Positions 6,613 through 12,954 of a stretch of 12,954 nt of DNA are shown here, one piece after another (the stretch's first letter is position 1; the number at the start of each line of letters is the position of its first letter). The translations under genes were made by a program, and so were the position numbers. Source of the DNA: Rudanella sp. (GTDB taxonomy: Bacteria > Bacteroidota > Bacteroidia > Cytophagales > Spirosomataceae); NCBI GenBank assembly GCA_026785985.1, contig JAJAYX010000137.1, positions 1 to 12,954 of the forward strand, in the 5' to 3' direction. Below the pieces are notes generated by a model. It had not been told where the DNA came from and ran no database searches. It saw only the letters and a list, made by a program, of their open reading frames with translations.

Positions 6613-8157
6613 ATGCTTTTCAACTCTCTCCAATTCCTGCTCTTTTTCGTCGTTGTCACGATCCTGTACTTCAGCCTGCAATTTCGGCTGAGGTGGGCGT
6701 TGCTGTTGGCTGCCAGTTGTTATTTCTACATGGTGTTTCAGCCAGCGTATATCCTGATTCTGTTCCTCACCATTGTAATTGATTACATTGCCGGCATCTG
6801 GATCGAACGCACTGCGTCGCCGAATCCCCGAAAATGGCTCCTGATTCTGTCGCTGATCTCGAACATCGGTATCCTGGCGTTTTTCAAGTATCTCGGTTTC
6901 TTCACCGAAAACATTGCCCTTCTGTTCGATGCGCTCCATCTGCCCAATCTCGCCGATGCTGTTACCAACGGCACCAACCGGATTTTTGTGGGCGTGGTGA
7001 AACTGTTTGGTCAAAGCGGAATCGACTCTTTCAAAGACAACATGAATATTTTGCCCATTGGTCTGTCGTTCCACACGTTTCAGGCCATGAGCTACACTAT
7101 TGAGGTGTATCGGGGCAACCAGAAAGCCGAGCGGCATTTCGGCATCTACGCGCTCTATGTGATGTTTTACCCTCAATTGGTGGCCGGACCGATTGAGCGA
7201 CCACAAAACGTGCTGCATCAGTTTCACACGCCCCACACCGTCAATTTTGAGGAAGTAAAAGCGGGCCTGATGCAAATGGCCTTTGGGTTTTTCAAGAAAT
7301 GCGTCATCGCCGACCGGCTCGTGCTGTTCCTCGATCCGGCATTCGACAACCCCGAAGGTCACAACGGCCTGTCGTTGCTGATGGCCACGTTTTTCTTTAC
7401 CATCCAGATCTACTGCGATTTCTCGGCCTACTCCGACATTGCCATTGGAGCTGCCCGCGTAATGGGTTTCAGGCTGATGGACAATTTCCGAACGCCCTAT
7501 TTTGCCCATTCCATTTCGGAGTTCTGGCGACGCTGGCACATCTCGCTTTCAAGCTGGTTCCGCGATTATCTCTACATTCCGCTGGGGGGTAATCGCAAGG
7601 GGGAAGCCCGCACCTATTTCAACCGATTTGTGGTGTTTTTGTGCAGCGGTCTCTGGCACGGAGCCAACTGGACCTATGTGATCTGGGGGGGGCTGCATGG
7701 CCTGTATATTGTGCTGGATATTGCCAAAGATAAATACTTCCCGGTCGGCAGTGGGCAGCGACGGTCCGACGTTTCGGCCGCCAATACGAACCCTCCGGTA
7801 GCCCAACAAAAGGCAATTGTGACTTTGCCTCGCCGAGTTATGGGCATCCTTTTCACCTTCGTTTTAGTGATGCTGACCTGGGTATTTTTTCGGGCTGTTT
7901 CGGTGGGCGATGCCTTCCTGATTCTGGGTCGCATTTTCACCCTCTCCCCCACCGACCCACTGCAATCCTCCCTGAACCGCACCGAACTCTGGTTCAGTTT
8001 CGGTCTGATTGTATTCCTGTTTCTGAAAGAATATTTCTATTTCGTAATCCCTACGCGCAACACCACCCGGTTTGGGATGCTTTTCGTCATAATCGCATTT
8101 CTGACGTACTTTTTTGGGGTATTTACGTCGAATCAGTTTATCTATTTTCAGTTTTAA
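6613..8157 (+). CDS. MBOAT family O-acyltransferase (AlgI-like)
   Basis: 514 aa polytopic inner-membrane acyltransferase of the AlgI/DltB type, which passes acyl (often acetyl) groups across the membrane to an extracytoplasmic glycan or other polymer. Signatures: GLSFHTFQAMSY (150-161), YPQLVAGPIERPQNVLHQF (186-204), CDFSAYSDIAIGAARVMGF (268-286), FWRRWHISLSSWFRDYLYIP (304-323), and LWHGANWTYVIWGGLHG (347-363) with the family's catalytic His at 349. WVFFRA (423-428) is the usual late motif. A polar stretch of about 30 residues (375-405) interrupts the hydrophobic pattern and is likely a loop. The gene begins 3 bp after the GT2 stop and ends the operon. No SGNH/AlgJ/DltD-like partner follows, although AlgI-type genes often have one next door. 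Confidence 0.92.
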   Translation: MLFNSLQFLLFFVVVTILYFSLQFRLRWALLLAASCYFYMVFQPAYILILFLTIVIDYIAGIWIERTASPNPRKWLLILSLISNIGILAFFKYLGFFTENIALLFDALHLPNLADAVTNGTNRIFVGVVKLFGQSGIDSFKDNMNILPIGLSFHTFQAMSYTIEVYRGNQKAERHFGIYALYVMFYPQLVAGPIERPQNVLHQFHTPHTVNFEEVKAGLMQMAFGFFKKCVIADRLVLFLDPAFDNPEGHNGLSLLMATFFFTIQIYCDFSAYSDIAIGAARVMGFRLMDNFRTPYFAHSISEFWRRWHISLSSWFRDYLYIPLGGNRKGEARTYFNRFVVFLCSGLWHGANWTYVIWGGLHGLYIVLDIAKDKYFPVGSGQRRSDVSAANTNPPVAQQKAIVTLPRRVMGILFTFVLVMLTWVFFRAVSVGDAFLILGRIFTLSPTDPLQSSLNRTELWFSFGLIVFLFLKEYFYFVIPTRNTTRFGMLFVIIAFLTYFFGVFTSNQFIYFQF

Positions 8158-8160
8158 AGA

Positions 8161-8187
8161 CTGCTTTTTCAACAGCGATATTTTTTT
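8161..8187 (+). terminator. Weak possible terminator after the glycan operon
   Basis: A short imperfect stem (CTG-C-TT with AA-CAG, 8161-8175) is followed a few bases later by seven T's (8181-8187), starting 3 bp after the MBOAT stop. The stem is weak. The rest of 8188-8287 shows nothing I can assign. Confidence 0.25.
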
Positions 8188-8287
8188 AGAATGCCACTAA
8201 ACCCGGCGAAGGTCTACTCTCCAGGCCGCTTCACAGTGGCTTTCTTTCTACACTGTTGTGACTTTGTTTCCACAATAGAAATAGCAC

Positions 8288-8321
8288 AAAAAAGGCCGGC
8301 TCGCAATGCAAACCGGCCTTT
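8288..8321 (-). terminator. Rho-independent terminator of the lipoprotein gene
   Basis: AAAGGCCGG (8291-8299) and CCGGCCTTT (8313-8321) form a perfect 9-bp GC-rich stem with a 13-nt loop. On the minus strand the stem ends in six U's (A run 8288-8293), a classic intrinsic terminator 23 bp past the lipoprotein stop. On plus only three T's follow, so it may act weakly for the MBOAT operon too. Confidence 0.8.
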
Positions 8322-8344
8322 GAAAACCACCATTTTAAAAGGTA

Positions 8345-8902
8345 TTAATCGTCTTTACCGTCGGGGTCTACTTTGTCTTCGGCCTTGTTGAACGCATTGC
8401 CAATGTTGCGTCCGGCCTTCTTAAACCCTGTTTTAATGTCCTGCCAGGCAGCCGACGTAGCGTTCTGCGCCTTGTCGATATCGTTGCCTAATTCCTTACG
8501 ATCCTGCTCCAGTTCAGCTAATTGATCGCGAGATGCAGCCTTCACTTTAGCACCCTGTGCTTTGATGTCAGCCCGAACTTTATCCATCCGAACGTCCAAT
8601 TTAGCCTGTTCTTCTTTGAGATTGGCCACTGCCTGGTCGCGTTCGCGACGGAAATCGGAAGCCGCTTCGTCGGCATTTGCTTCTGCTTTATCCCCAGCGT
8701 CTTTCATATCCTGACGGGCTTCGGCGGTGGCATCCTTAGCATCGGCATTCATCGCGTCGCCCGTGCGCTCCACGGCATCTTCGGTGCGCGACTCATTCTT
8801 GTTGTCTGAATTGCAAGCCTGTACCAATGCCAACGACATTACCAGCATCGTAACGCCAGCTACCGTTTTAATCGACTTCATAACAAGGGTCATTCGTTTC
8901 AT
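8345..8902 (-). CDS. Coiled-coil lipoprotein of unknown function
   Basis: 185 aa from ATG 8902. Residues 10-29 form a hydrophobic signal segment ending in a lipobox-like VQAC, so Cys30 would be lipidated after cleavage. Met8 (ATG at 8881) gives a more typical signal peptide (MKSIKTVAG...) and may be the true start. The mature part is Ala/Lys/Glu/Asp-rich, with almost no aromatic residues before the C-terminal end, and should form one long amphipathic helix or coiled coil (about 40-150), reminiscent of small apolipoprotein-like or YtxH-like envelope proteins. The C-terminal part (SAAWQDIKTGFKKAGRNIGN) resembles an amphipathic membrane-binding helix. I do not recognise a named family. It lies 49 bp downstream of the redoxin gene on the same strand and may be cotranscribed with it, ending at the 8288-8321 terminator. 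Confidence 0.75.
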   Translation of the reverse strand: MKRMTLVMKSIKTVAGVTMLVMSLALVQACNSDNKNESRTEDAVERTGDAMNADAKDATAEARQDMKDAGDKAEANADEAASDFRRERDQAVANLKEEQAKLDVRMDKVRADIKAQGAKVKAASRDQLAELEQDRKELGNDIDKAQNATSAAWQDIKTGFKKAGRNIGNAFNKAEDKVDPDGKDD

Positions 8903-8951
8903 TGTGTTGTGTAGTTTGATATTACACTACGAGTTTGCAAAACGAATGCCA

Positions 8952-9572
8952 TCATTTCCACTTTACCGCGCAACCAATGGGGCGGGTGGTGTTGGTCTGA
9001 ATTGCCCGGCCTGTAGTCAGGCTCACAAGCGCATCGTCAAGGTAATGTTTCTGTACCCCGGCGGCATCCTGCGGATTGTCGTCGATGGCACCCATGTATT
9101 GCACCACAAACTTCCCTCCCGTGCGAACCAAAACGAATGCCTGCGGGGTGCGGCTTGCCCCAAAGGCACGCGCCACCGACTGACTTTCGTCAATCGTATA
9201 AGGAAACGTGAAACCGCGCTCCCGCGAGCGGCTCTGCACCACTTCATAGGCATCTTCGGGGTAGATGGTCACATCGGAAGCCTGCACGGCCAACACGGGG
9301 TAGCCCTGAGCAGCGAATTTGTTATGAATCGCCATCAGGCGGTCTTCGTAGGCTTTCGAGAACGGGCAGTGATTGGCCATGAACACCACGACCACGCCTT
9401 TCTGACTGGCATAGTTGGCTAAGTTCACAAACTGATTGTCGATCTTCCGAACCTGGAATTCGACAACGGCATCACCAACGGCATAGCCTTTGGCAACAGG
9501 GGTCTGAGCCTGAACCGCAAAGGCGGCAACGAACGCGAAGGCAAAAAAGGCCAGGCCTGTAAGTTTTTTCAT
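8952..9572 (-). CDS. Secreted redoxin / AhpC-TSA-like thioredoxin-fold protein (PRX-like1 type)
   Basis: 206 aa with a clear signal peptide (MKK then a hydrophobic stretch to VQA, about residue 22), so it acts in the periplasm or envelope. Thioredoxin fold: a peroxidatic-type Cys69 in FMANHCPFSKAYEDR (64-78), a cis-Pro region GASRTPQAFVL (138-148), and the family's C-terminal motif RPIGCAVKWK with Cys201. These fit the PRX-like1 redoxin group common in Bacteroidota, whose members usually read CNHCPY; here the first Cys is Ala66, leaving one N-terminal Cys. Role is thiol-based redox chemistry, possibly peroxide reduction; partner unknown. It is divergent from the 9722 gene, with 149 bp between them. 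Confidence 0.88.
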   Translation of the reverse strand: MKKLTGLAFFAFAFVAAFAVQAQTPVAKGYAVGDAVVEFQVRKIDNQFVNLANYASQKGVVVVFMANHCPFSKAYEDRLMAIHNKFAAQGYPVLAVQASDVTIYPEDAYEVVQSRSRERGFTFPYTIDESQSVARAFGASRTPQAFVLVRTGGKFVVQYMGAIDDNPQDAAGVQKHYLDDALVSLTTGRAIQTNTTRPIGCAVKWK

Positions 9573-9721
9573 GATTGGGGGTACGCTGTTTTACAGCTTA
9601 GATAACGCTCAACCCCGGAAGATTAATTCATCTATCCCGGAATTGCACCGTTGCTACGAATGGGCGAAGCGCAAAGAGGTTGTAATTTGCGCACAGAAAC
9701 TAAACCAGCAAACCAATTCGC

Positions 9722-10735
9722 ATGAAAGCCATACGCTTAACCGAACTTCATCAACCCGTTGCCTTTACCGAGGCTCCCGACCCCATTGCCGGGCCGGGCG
9801 AAGTACTAATAAAACTGAAAGCTGCCGCCCTGAACCACCGCGATGTGTTTGTTCAGAAAGGCCTTTATCCCGGTACGGCGGTTCCGGTTATTCCCGGCTC
9901 CGATGGGGCGGGCGTTGTCGAAGCCGTTGGTGAATCAACTGATTCACAATTGATTGAACAGGAAGTAATCATCAACCCTGGCCTGAATTGGGGCGACAAT
10001 CCTCGTTTCTACAGTGCGACGTTCAAGATTTTGGGTATGCCCGACAATGGCACCTTTGCCGAATATATTGCAATTCCGGCCAGGAACGTTTATTCAAAAC
10101 CAGCTCACTTATCGTTTCACGAAGCGGCTGCTCTGCCCTTAGTTGGCCTCACGGCCTGGCGTGCCCTCATGACGCGGGCGGGCCTGAAATCGGACGATAA
10201 AGTTCTCATTACGGGCATTGGGGGGGGCGCAGCTCTATTGGCCATGCAATTGGCCGTGGCTGCCGGGGCCGAAGTATGGGTAACGTCGGGTTCCGACGAA
10301 AAAATTGAGCGAGCCAAAGCATTGGGGGCTGCCGGAGGGGCAAACTACAACGACCCCGATTGGCACAAGAACCTGATGAAAGAAACAGGGGGTGGTAAAA
10401 TCGGCTATTTCGACGTGACCATCGACAGCGCGTCGGGCCCTGACTTTGCCAAACTCATGGACACGGCCGCGCCGGGCGGTCGCATTGCAGTGTTTGGCGG
10501 CACCACCGGAAACATCACCAATGTGGTCCCATCGAAAGTGTTTTTTAAACAGTTAAACATCTTTGGAACCACCATGGGCAGCGACGCTGAGTTTGCCGAT
10601 ATGGTTGCTTTTGTTAGTCAGCACCAGATAAAACCCGTTGTGGATGAGGTATTTGCTTTAGCGGATGCCGAGCAGGCCCTACGCAAAATGGATGCGGGAA
10701 AACAATTTGGGAAAATTGTTTTGGCCATTCAATAG
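9722..10735 (+). CDS. MDR-superfamily zinc-less quinone oxidoreductase / alcohol dehydrogenase-like protein
   Basis: 337 aa, medium-chain dehydrogenase/reductase, expected to use NADPH to reduce quinones or enones in the cytoplasm. A GroES-like N-terminal domain (GPGEVLIKLKAAALNHRDVF, 24-43; PGSDGAGVVEAVG, 58-70) precedes a Rossmann domain with VLITGIGGGAALLAMQLA (161-178) and a basic patch SGSDEKIERAKALGA (189-203). The catalytic-zinc Cys of true alcohol dehydrogenases is Asn38, the usual GHE is GSD, and the structural-zinc Cys cluster is absent, so it belongs with the zinc-independent quinone oxidoreductase-like branch. Substrate unknown. Start ATG 9722 leads straight into the first beta strand (MKAIRL). 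It is a single-gene unit with its promoter in the 149-bp divergent gap 9573-9721, where I see no confident promoter match. It ends 19 bp before a long hairpin. Confidence 0.9.
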   Translation: MKAIRLTELHQPVAFTEAPDPIAGPGEVLIKLKAAALNHRDVFVQKGLYPGTAVPVIPGSDGAGVVEAVGESTDSQLIEQEVIINPGLNWGDNPRFYSATFKILGMPDNGTFAEYIAIPARNVYSKPAHLSFHEAAALPLVGLTAWRALMTRAGLKSDDKVLITGIGGGAALLAMQLAVAAGAEVWVTSGSDEKIERAKALGAAGGANYNDPDWHKNLMKETGGGKIGYFDVTIDSASGPDFAKLMDTAAPGGRIAVFGGTTGNITNVVPSKVFFKQLNIFGTTMGSDAEFADMVAFVSQHQIKPVVDEVFALADAEQALRKMDAGKQFGKIVLAIQ

Positions 10736-10754
10736 GAATTATTCAGCGTTATAG

Positions 10755-10829
10755 TAAGAGTTGTACACATAAACCCGACTTATCCACAAGACCACTGTGG
10801 ATAAGTCGGGTTTACGTGTACAACTCTTA
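10755..10829. terminator. 34-bp-stem hairpin between convergent genes
   Basis: Bases 10755-10788 and 10796-10829 are inverse copies with one difference over 34 bp, separated by only 7 nt. The single mismatch is A10769 opposite C10815 in plus-strand RNA; in minus-strand RNA the same pair is G-U, so that helix is continuous. It sits between the stops at 10735 and 10841. There is no T run on either side, so it is not a standard intrinsic terminator. A bidirectional transcription stop or mRNA 3'-end protector is inferred. Confidence 0.6.
10780..10804. promoter_or_regulatory. Two inverted perfect DnaA-box sequences at the tip of the hairpin
   Basis: TTATCCACA (10780-10788) and its inverse TGTGGATAA (10796-10804) each match the high-affinity DnaA-box consensus exactly and are spaced 7 bp apart. 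They could bind DnaA, for example as a titration site, but they may simply be the sequence that the hairpin happens to have. No dnaA, dnaN or AT-rich unwinding region is nearby, so this is not an origin. Confidence 0.3.
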
Positions 10830-10840
10830 GCAGGACAACT

Positions 10841-11368
10841 TTACTGTTTACTGATTGGCACAACTGCTTCAGTCTCATCCCAGAACAAAACGAGATTGGT
10901 TCCCAAACTATCAGGGGCAAACGTCATCGTGAATTGTTCCGCCATCGGCGCGTGCTTCCTCGACACAATAGGAACGCGCAGGGCATCCTGTTTTTCGTCA
11001 TAGTTAGTACCCCACTGCCCCGTCTCTTTATTAAGGATAGCCGTCCAGCCAGTTTCACCGGGAATTGTCCAGAGGGAGTAGTCGCCTTTGGGAAGTGGTT
11101 TTCCGGCCACCTTCACGTCCTGCCCGAAACTAATGATGGTTGCCTCATTGGCTCCGGTCCGCCAAACTTTGCCAAATGGTTCAAGACCACCGAAGATAAC
11201 CCGTCCTTTTTTGTACGGCTGGCAATAGGTGACCTTCACATTCAGCCCATTGTGGGTATTCTCAACCACGGCCTGCGGGCTTTTCGATTTGGTGAAGGTG
11301 CGGAGACCTAAAAAGGCTACCAGCAACACAGCGACCACAACAGCCACAATTTTGAGTACTTTTTTCAT
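10841..11368 (-). CDS. Membrane-anchored DUF2911 protein
   Basis: 175 aa. An N-terminal hydrophobic helix (about 5-23, after MKKVLK) without a clear cleavage site anchors the protein, leaving the rest outside the cytoplasmic membrane. The DUF2911 domain is plain: VTYCQPYKKGRVIFGGLEPF (46-65), VWRTGANEATIISF (68-81), GKPLPKGDYSLWTIPG (89-104), WTAILNKETGQWGTNYD (108-124). The family is widespread in Bacteroidota and has no established function; the domain is a small beta-rich fold. It lies 47 bp downstream of uvrB on the same strand and may be read from uvrB transcripts, but nothing suggests a shared function. Start ATG 11368 is followed by a standard basic n-region. The gene ends 12 bp from the 10755-10829 hairpin. 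Confidence 0.88.
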   Translation of the reverse strand: MKKVLKIVAVVVAVLLVAFLGLRTFTKSKSPQAVVENTHNGLNVKVTYCQPYKKGRVIFGGLEPFGKVWRTGANEATIISFGQDVKVAGKPLPKGDYSLWTIPGETGWTAILNKETGQWGTNYDEKQDALRVPIVSRKHAPMAEQFTMTFAPDSLGTNLVLFWDETEAVVPISKQ

Positions 11369-11404
11369 TACACGGAATGGTTTTGGTTTATGGTCAGCAA
11401 GTTA

Positions 11405-11417
11405 GAGAGATTCTCTC
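11405..11417. repeat. Small palindrome at the end of uvrB
   Basis: GAGAGA-T-TCTCTC is a 6-bp inverted repeat with a one-base centre, overlapping the uvrB stop codon (11416-11418). It is too tight to form a good hairpin and no T run follows; probably of no function. Confidence 0.2.
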
Positions 11418-12954
11418 AATCCTTTTCCTTCTTCAGTTTGTCCCGCAATTGAAATAACTCATCACGCAGCCGGGCGGCTTCCACGAAGTCGAGTTCTTTG
11501 GCGGCCTTTTCCATGCGGTTTTGCGTTTCGCGAACCATTTTTTCCAGGTCGCCTTTGCCCATATACTGCACAATGGGGTCGGCAGCAATCCGAATTTGGT
11601 CGGGTTCCACATAGAACTGTTTAGGGCGGGAATCAGCAATTGTAGTTTGCCCCATAATGGCCTCCCGCGACTTGAATACGGTTGTGGGCGTGATGCCGTG
11701 ATTTAGGTTATATTCCTTTTGCACGGCCCGTCGGCGGTCAGTTTCGTCAATTGCCTTAGCCATCGACCCCGTAATGGTGTCAGCATACATCAGCACTTTG
11801 CCATTTGAATTTCGGGCGGCCCGGCCAATGGTCTGAATCAGCGAGCGGATGTCGCGCAGAAACCCCTCCTTATCGGCATCCATAATGGCCACCAGCGAGA
11901 CTTCGGGTAAGTCGAGACCTTCGCGGAGCAGGTTCACGCCTACCAACACATCGAACGCGCCCAACCGGAGGTCACGCAGAATTTCGACCCGCTCCAGGGT
12001 TTTCACTTCGGAGTGGATGTAGCGTGTTTTGATGCCTACCCGGTCGAGGTATTTGCTCAGTTCCTCGGCCATCCGTTTGGTCAGGGTAGTCACCAGAACC
12101 CGCTCCTTCTGCTTGATTCGGATGTCGATTTCTTCCAGCAGATCGTCAATTTGGTTCAGGCTGGAGCGCACCTCGATTTCGGGGTCGAGCAGGCCCGTTG
12201 GCCGGATAAGTTGCTCCACCACCACGCCCTCACTTTTGCGGAGTTCGTAGTCCGACGGGGTCGCCGAGACATAAATGGTTTGTCCGGCCAGATCTTCAAA
12301 CTCCTGGAATGTGAGCGGGCGGTTGTCCATTGCTGACGGGAGCCGAAAACCATAGTCAACGAGGGCGGTTTTTCGGGAGCGGTCGCCCCCCCACATCGCC
12401 CGGATTTGGGGCAGGGTCGCGTGGCTTTCGTCCACCACCAGCAGGTAATCATCCGGGAAATAGTCGAGCAGACAGAAGGGTCGCTGACCGGGCAGACGCT
12501 GATCAAAATAGCGCGAATAGTTCTCAATACCAGAACAATAGCCCAGTTCGCGCATCATTTCCAGGTCGAACTCGGTGCGCTCTTTAATGCGTTCGGCTTC
12601 CTGTTCCCGAGACTCGCCTTCGAAATAGCGAATCTGAGCTACGAGGTCGTCCTGAATTTCGTGGATGGCCCGGTTAAGAGTGTCTTTTCCCGTTACGAAG
12701 AGGTTGGCGGGGAAAACCGTCACCAGGCGTTCGTCGGATATTTTTTTGCCTGTTCCAGGATCAATTCGCTGAATGGTTTCGATTTCGTCACCAAAGAAAA
12801 TAACGCGATAAGCAAAGTCGGCGTAGGCTACATATACATCGACGGTATCGCCTTTCACCCGAAAAGTGCCCCGCTGAAACTCGCCCTCGGTGCGGCTATA
12901 GAGGATGCTGACCAATTTGTGCAGAAACTGGTTCCGGCTCATGGTCTCGCCCAC
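11416..12954 (-). CDS. uvrB: Excinuclease ABC subunit B, C-terminal three quarters (5' end outside window)
   Basis: DNA-damage-loading helicase-like subunit of the UvrABC nucleotide excision repair complex, cytoplasmic. 512 residues are visible. UvrB is usually about 670, so about 155 N-terminal residues with Walker A and the beta-hairpin lie beyond the window, and the GTG at the edge is an internal Val. Visible in order: FQRGTFRVKGDTVDV (26-40, domain 2), motif II VVDESHATLPQIRAMWGGD (173-191), motif III YVSATP (228-233), VLVTTLTKRMAEELSKYL (286-303), VLVGVNLLREGLDLPEVSLV (336-355), motif VI QTIGRAARN (374-382), and the C-terminal UVR domain (about 469-508), which contacts UvrC/UvrA. All the key motifs in this part are intact, so it should be functional. 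A DUF2911 gene follows at 47 bp on the same strand. Confidence 0.97.
   Translation of the reverse strand: MGETMSRNQFLHKLVSILYSRTEGEFQRGTFRVKGDTVDVYVAYADFAYRVIFFGDEIETIQRIDPGTGKKISDERLVTVFPANLFVTGKDTLNRAIHEIQDDLVAQIRYFEGESREQEAERIKERTEFDLEMMRELGYCSGIENYSRYFDQRLPGQRPFCLLDYFPDDYLLVVDESHATLPQIRAMWGGDRSRKTALVDYGFRLPSAMDNRPLTFQEFEDLAGQTIYVSATPSDYELRKSEGVVVEQLIRPTGLLDPEIEVRSSLNQIDDLLEEIDIRIKQKERVLVTTLTKRMAEELSKYLDRVGIKTRYIHSEVKTLERVEILRDLRLGAFDVLVGVNLLREGLDLPEVSLVAIMDADKEGFLRDIRSLIQTIGRAARNSNGKVLMYADTITGSMAKAIDETDRRRAVQKEYNLNHGITPTTVFKSREAIMGQTTIADSRPKQFYVEPDQIRIAADPIVQYMGKGDLEKMVRETQNRMEKAAKELDFVEAARLRDELFQLRDKLKKEKD

Noticed and set aside
6553..7539. 328-codon open frame on the minus strand opposite the MBOAT gene
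   Set aside because: It is antisense to a gene with all MBOAT motifs, its product is His/Gln/Glu-rich without recognisable domains, and it arises from the codon bias of the plus strand.
8191..8391. 66-codon plus-strand open frame after the MBOAT gene
   Set aside because: It runs through the terminator hairpin into the antisense of the lipoprotein gene and has no recognisable feature.
8727..9422. 231-codon plus-strand open frame across the lipoprotein and redoxin genes
   Set aside because: It runs antisense through two clear genes with signal peptides and conserved motifs; its product shows no domain and is Cys/His/Arg-rich in the manner of shadow frames.
10755..10829. Small insertion element (MITE) made of the long inverted repeat
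   Set aside because: I see no target-site duplication flanking the arms, and its place between two convergent stops fits a transcription-end element better; a genome-wide copy search could reopen this.
10736..10840. Replication origin, suggested by paired DnaA boxes
   Set aside because: Only two boxes, both part of one hairpin. No AT-rich unwinding element and no dnaA, dnaN or partition genes nearby.

Overview
The window looks like chromosomal DNA of a Bacteroidota bacterium, most likely a Cytophagales member of the Spirosoma type. This is judged from protein families (a DUF2911 protein, a long Gfo/Idh/MocA oxidoreductase, a GSP17M-like stress protein, a PRX-like1-type redoxin), weak Shine-Dalgarno signals, and long hairpins between convergent genes. 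The taxonomic call is inference. I see no tRNA, rRNA, CRISPR array, transposase or phage gene.

Layout. (1) Bases 1-827 hold the 3' part of a Gfo/Idh/MocA oxidoreductase on +. It converges, across an 18-bp-stem hairpin, on a minus-strand GSP17M-like stress protein (894-1664). (2) A 245-bp gap (1665-1909) with several inverted repeats leads into the main feature, a tight plus-strand operon at 1910-8157. Its order is GtrB/DPM1-like GT2, polytopic GT-C-like protein, second polytopic GT-C-like protein (paralogue of the first), second GtrB/DPM1-like GT2, and MBOAT O-acyltransferase. (3) A minus-strand pair follows: a coiled-coil lipoprotein (8345-8902) with a clear terminator, and a secreted redoxin (8952-9572) upstream of it. 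(4) Divergent from the redoxin is a zinc-less MDR quinone-oxidoreductase-like gene (9722-10735). It converges, across a 34-bp-stem hairpin carrying two inverted perfect DnaA-box sequences, on a membrane-anchored DUF2911 protein (10841-11368). Upstream of that on the minus strand lies uvrB (11416-12954), cut by the window end.

How the genes may work together. The five-gene operon reads as a cell-surface glycan decoration cassette. Each GT2 would load a sugar onto a polyprenyl phosphate at the cytoplasmic face. Each GT-C-like protein would use such a lipid-linked sugar on the outer face of the inner membrane. The MBOAT would add acyl groups to the product. It resembles two GtrB/GtrS-like modules joined to an acyltransferase, without a GtrA-like flippase in view. 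This is the best candidate here for an undescribed system; its substrate and acceptor cannot be read from sequence. The other genes are ordinary housekeeping, stress and envelope genes.
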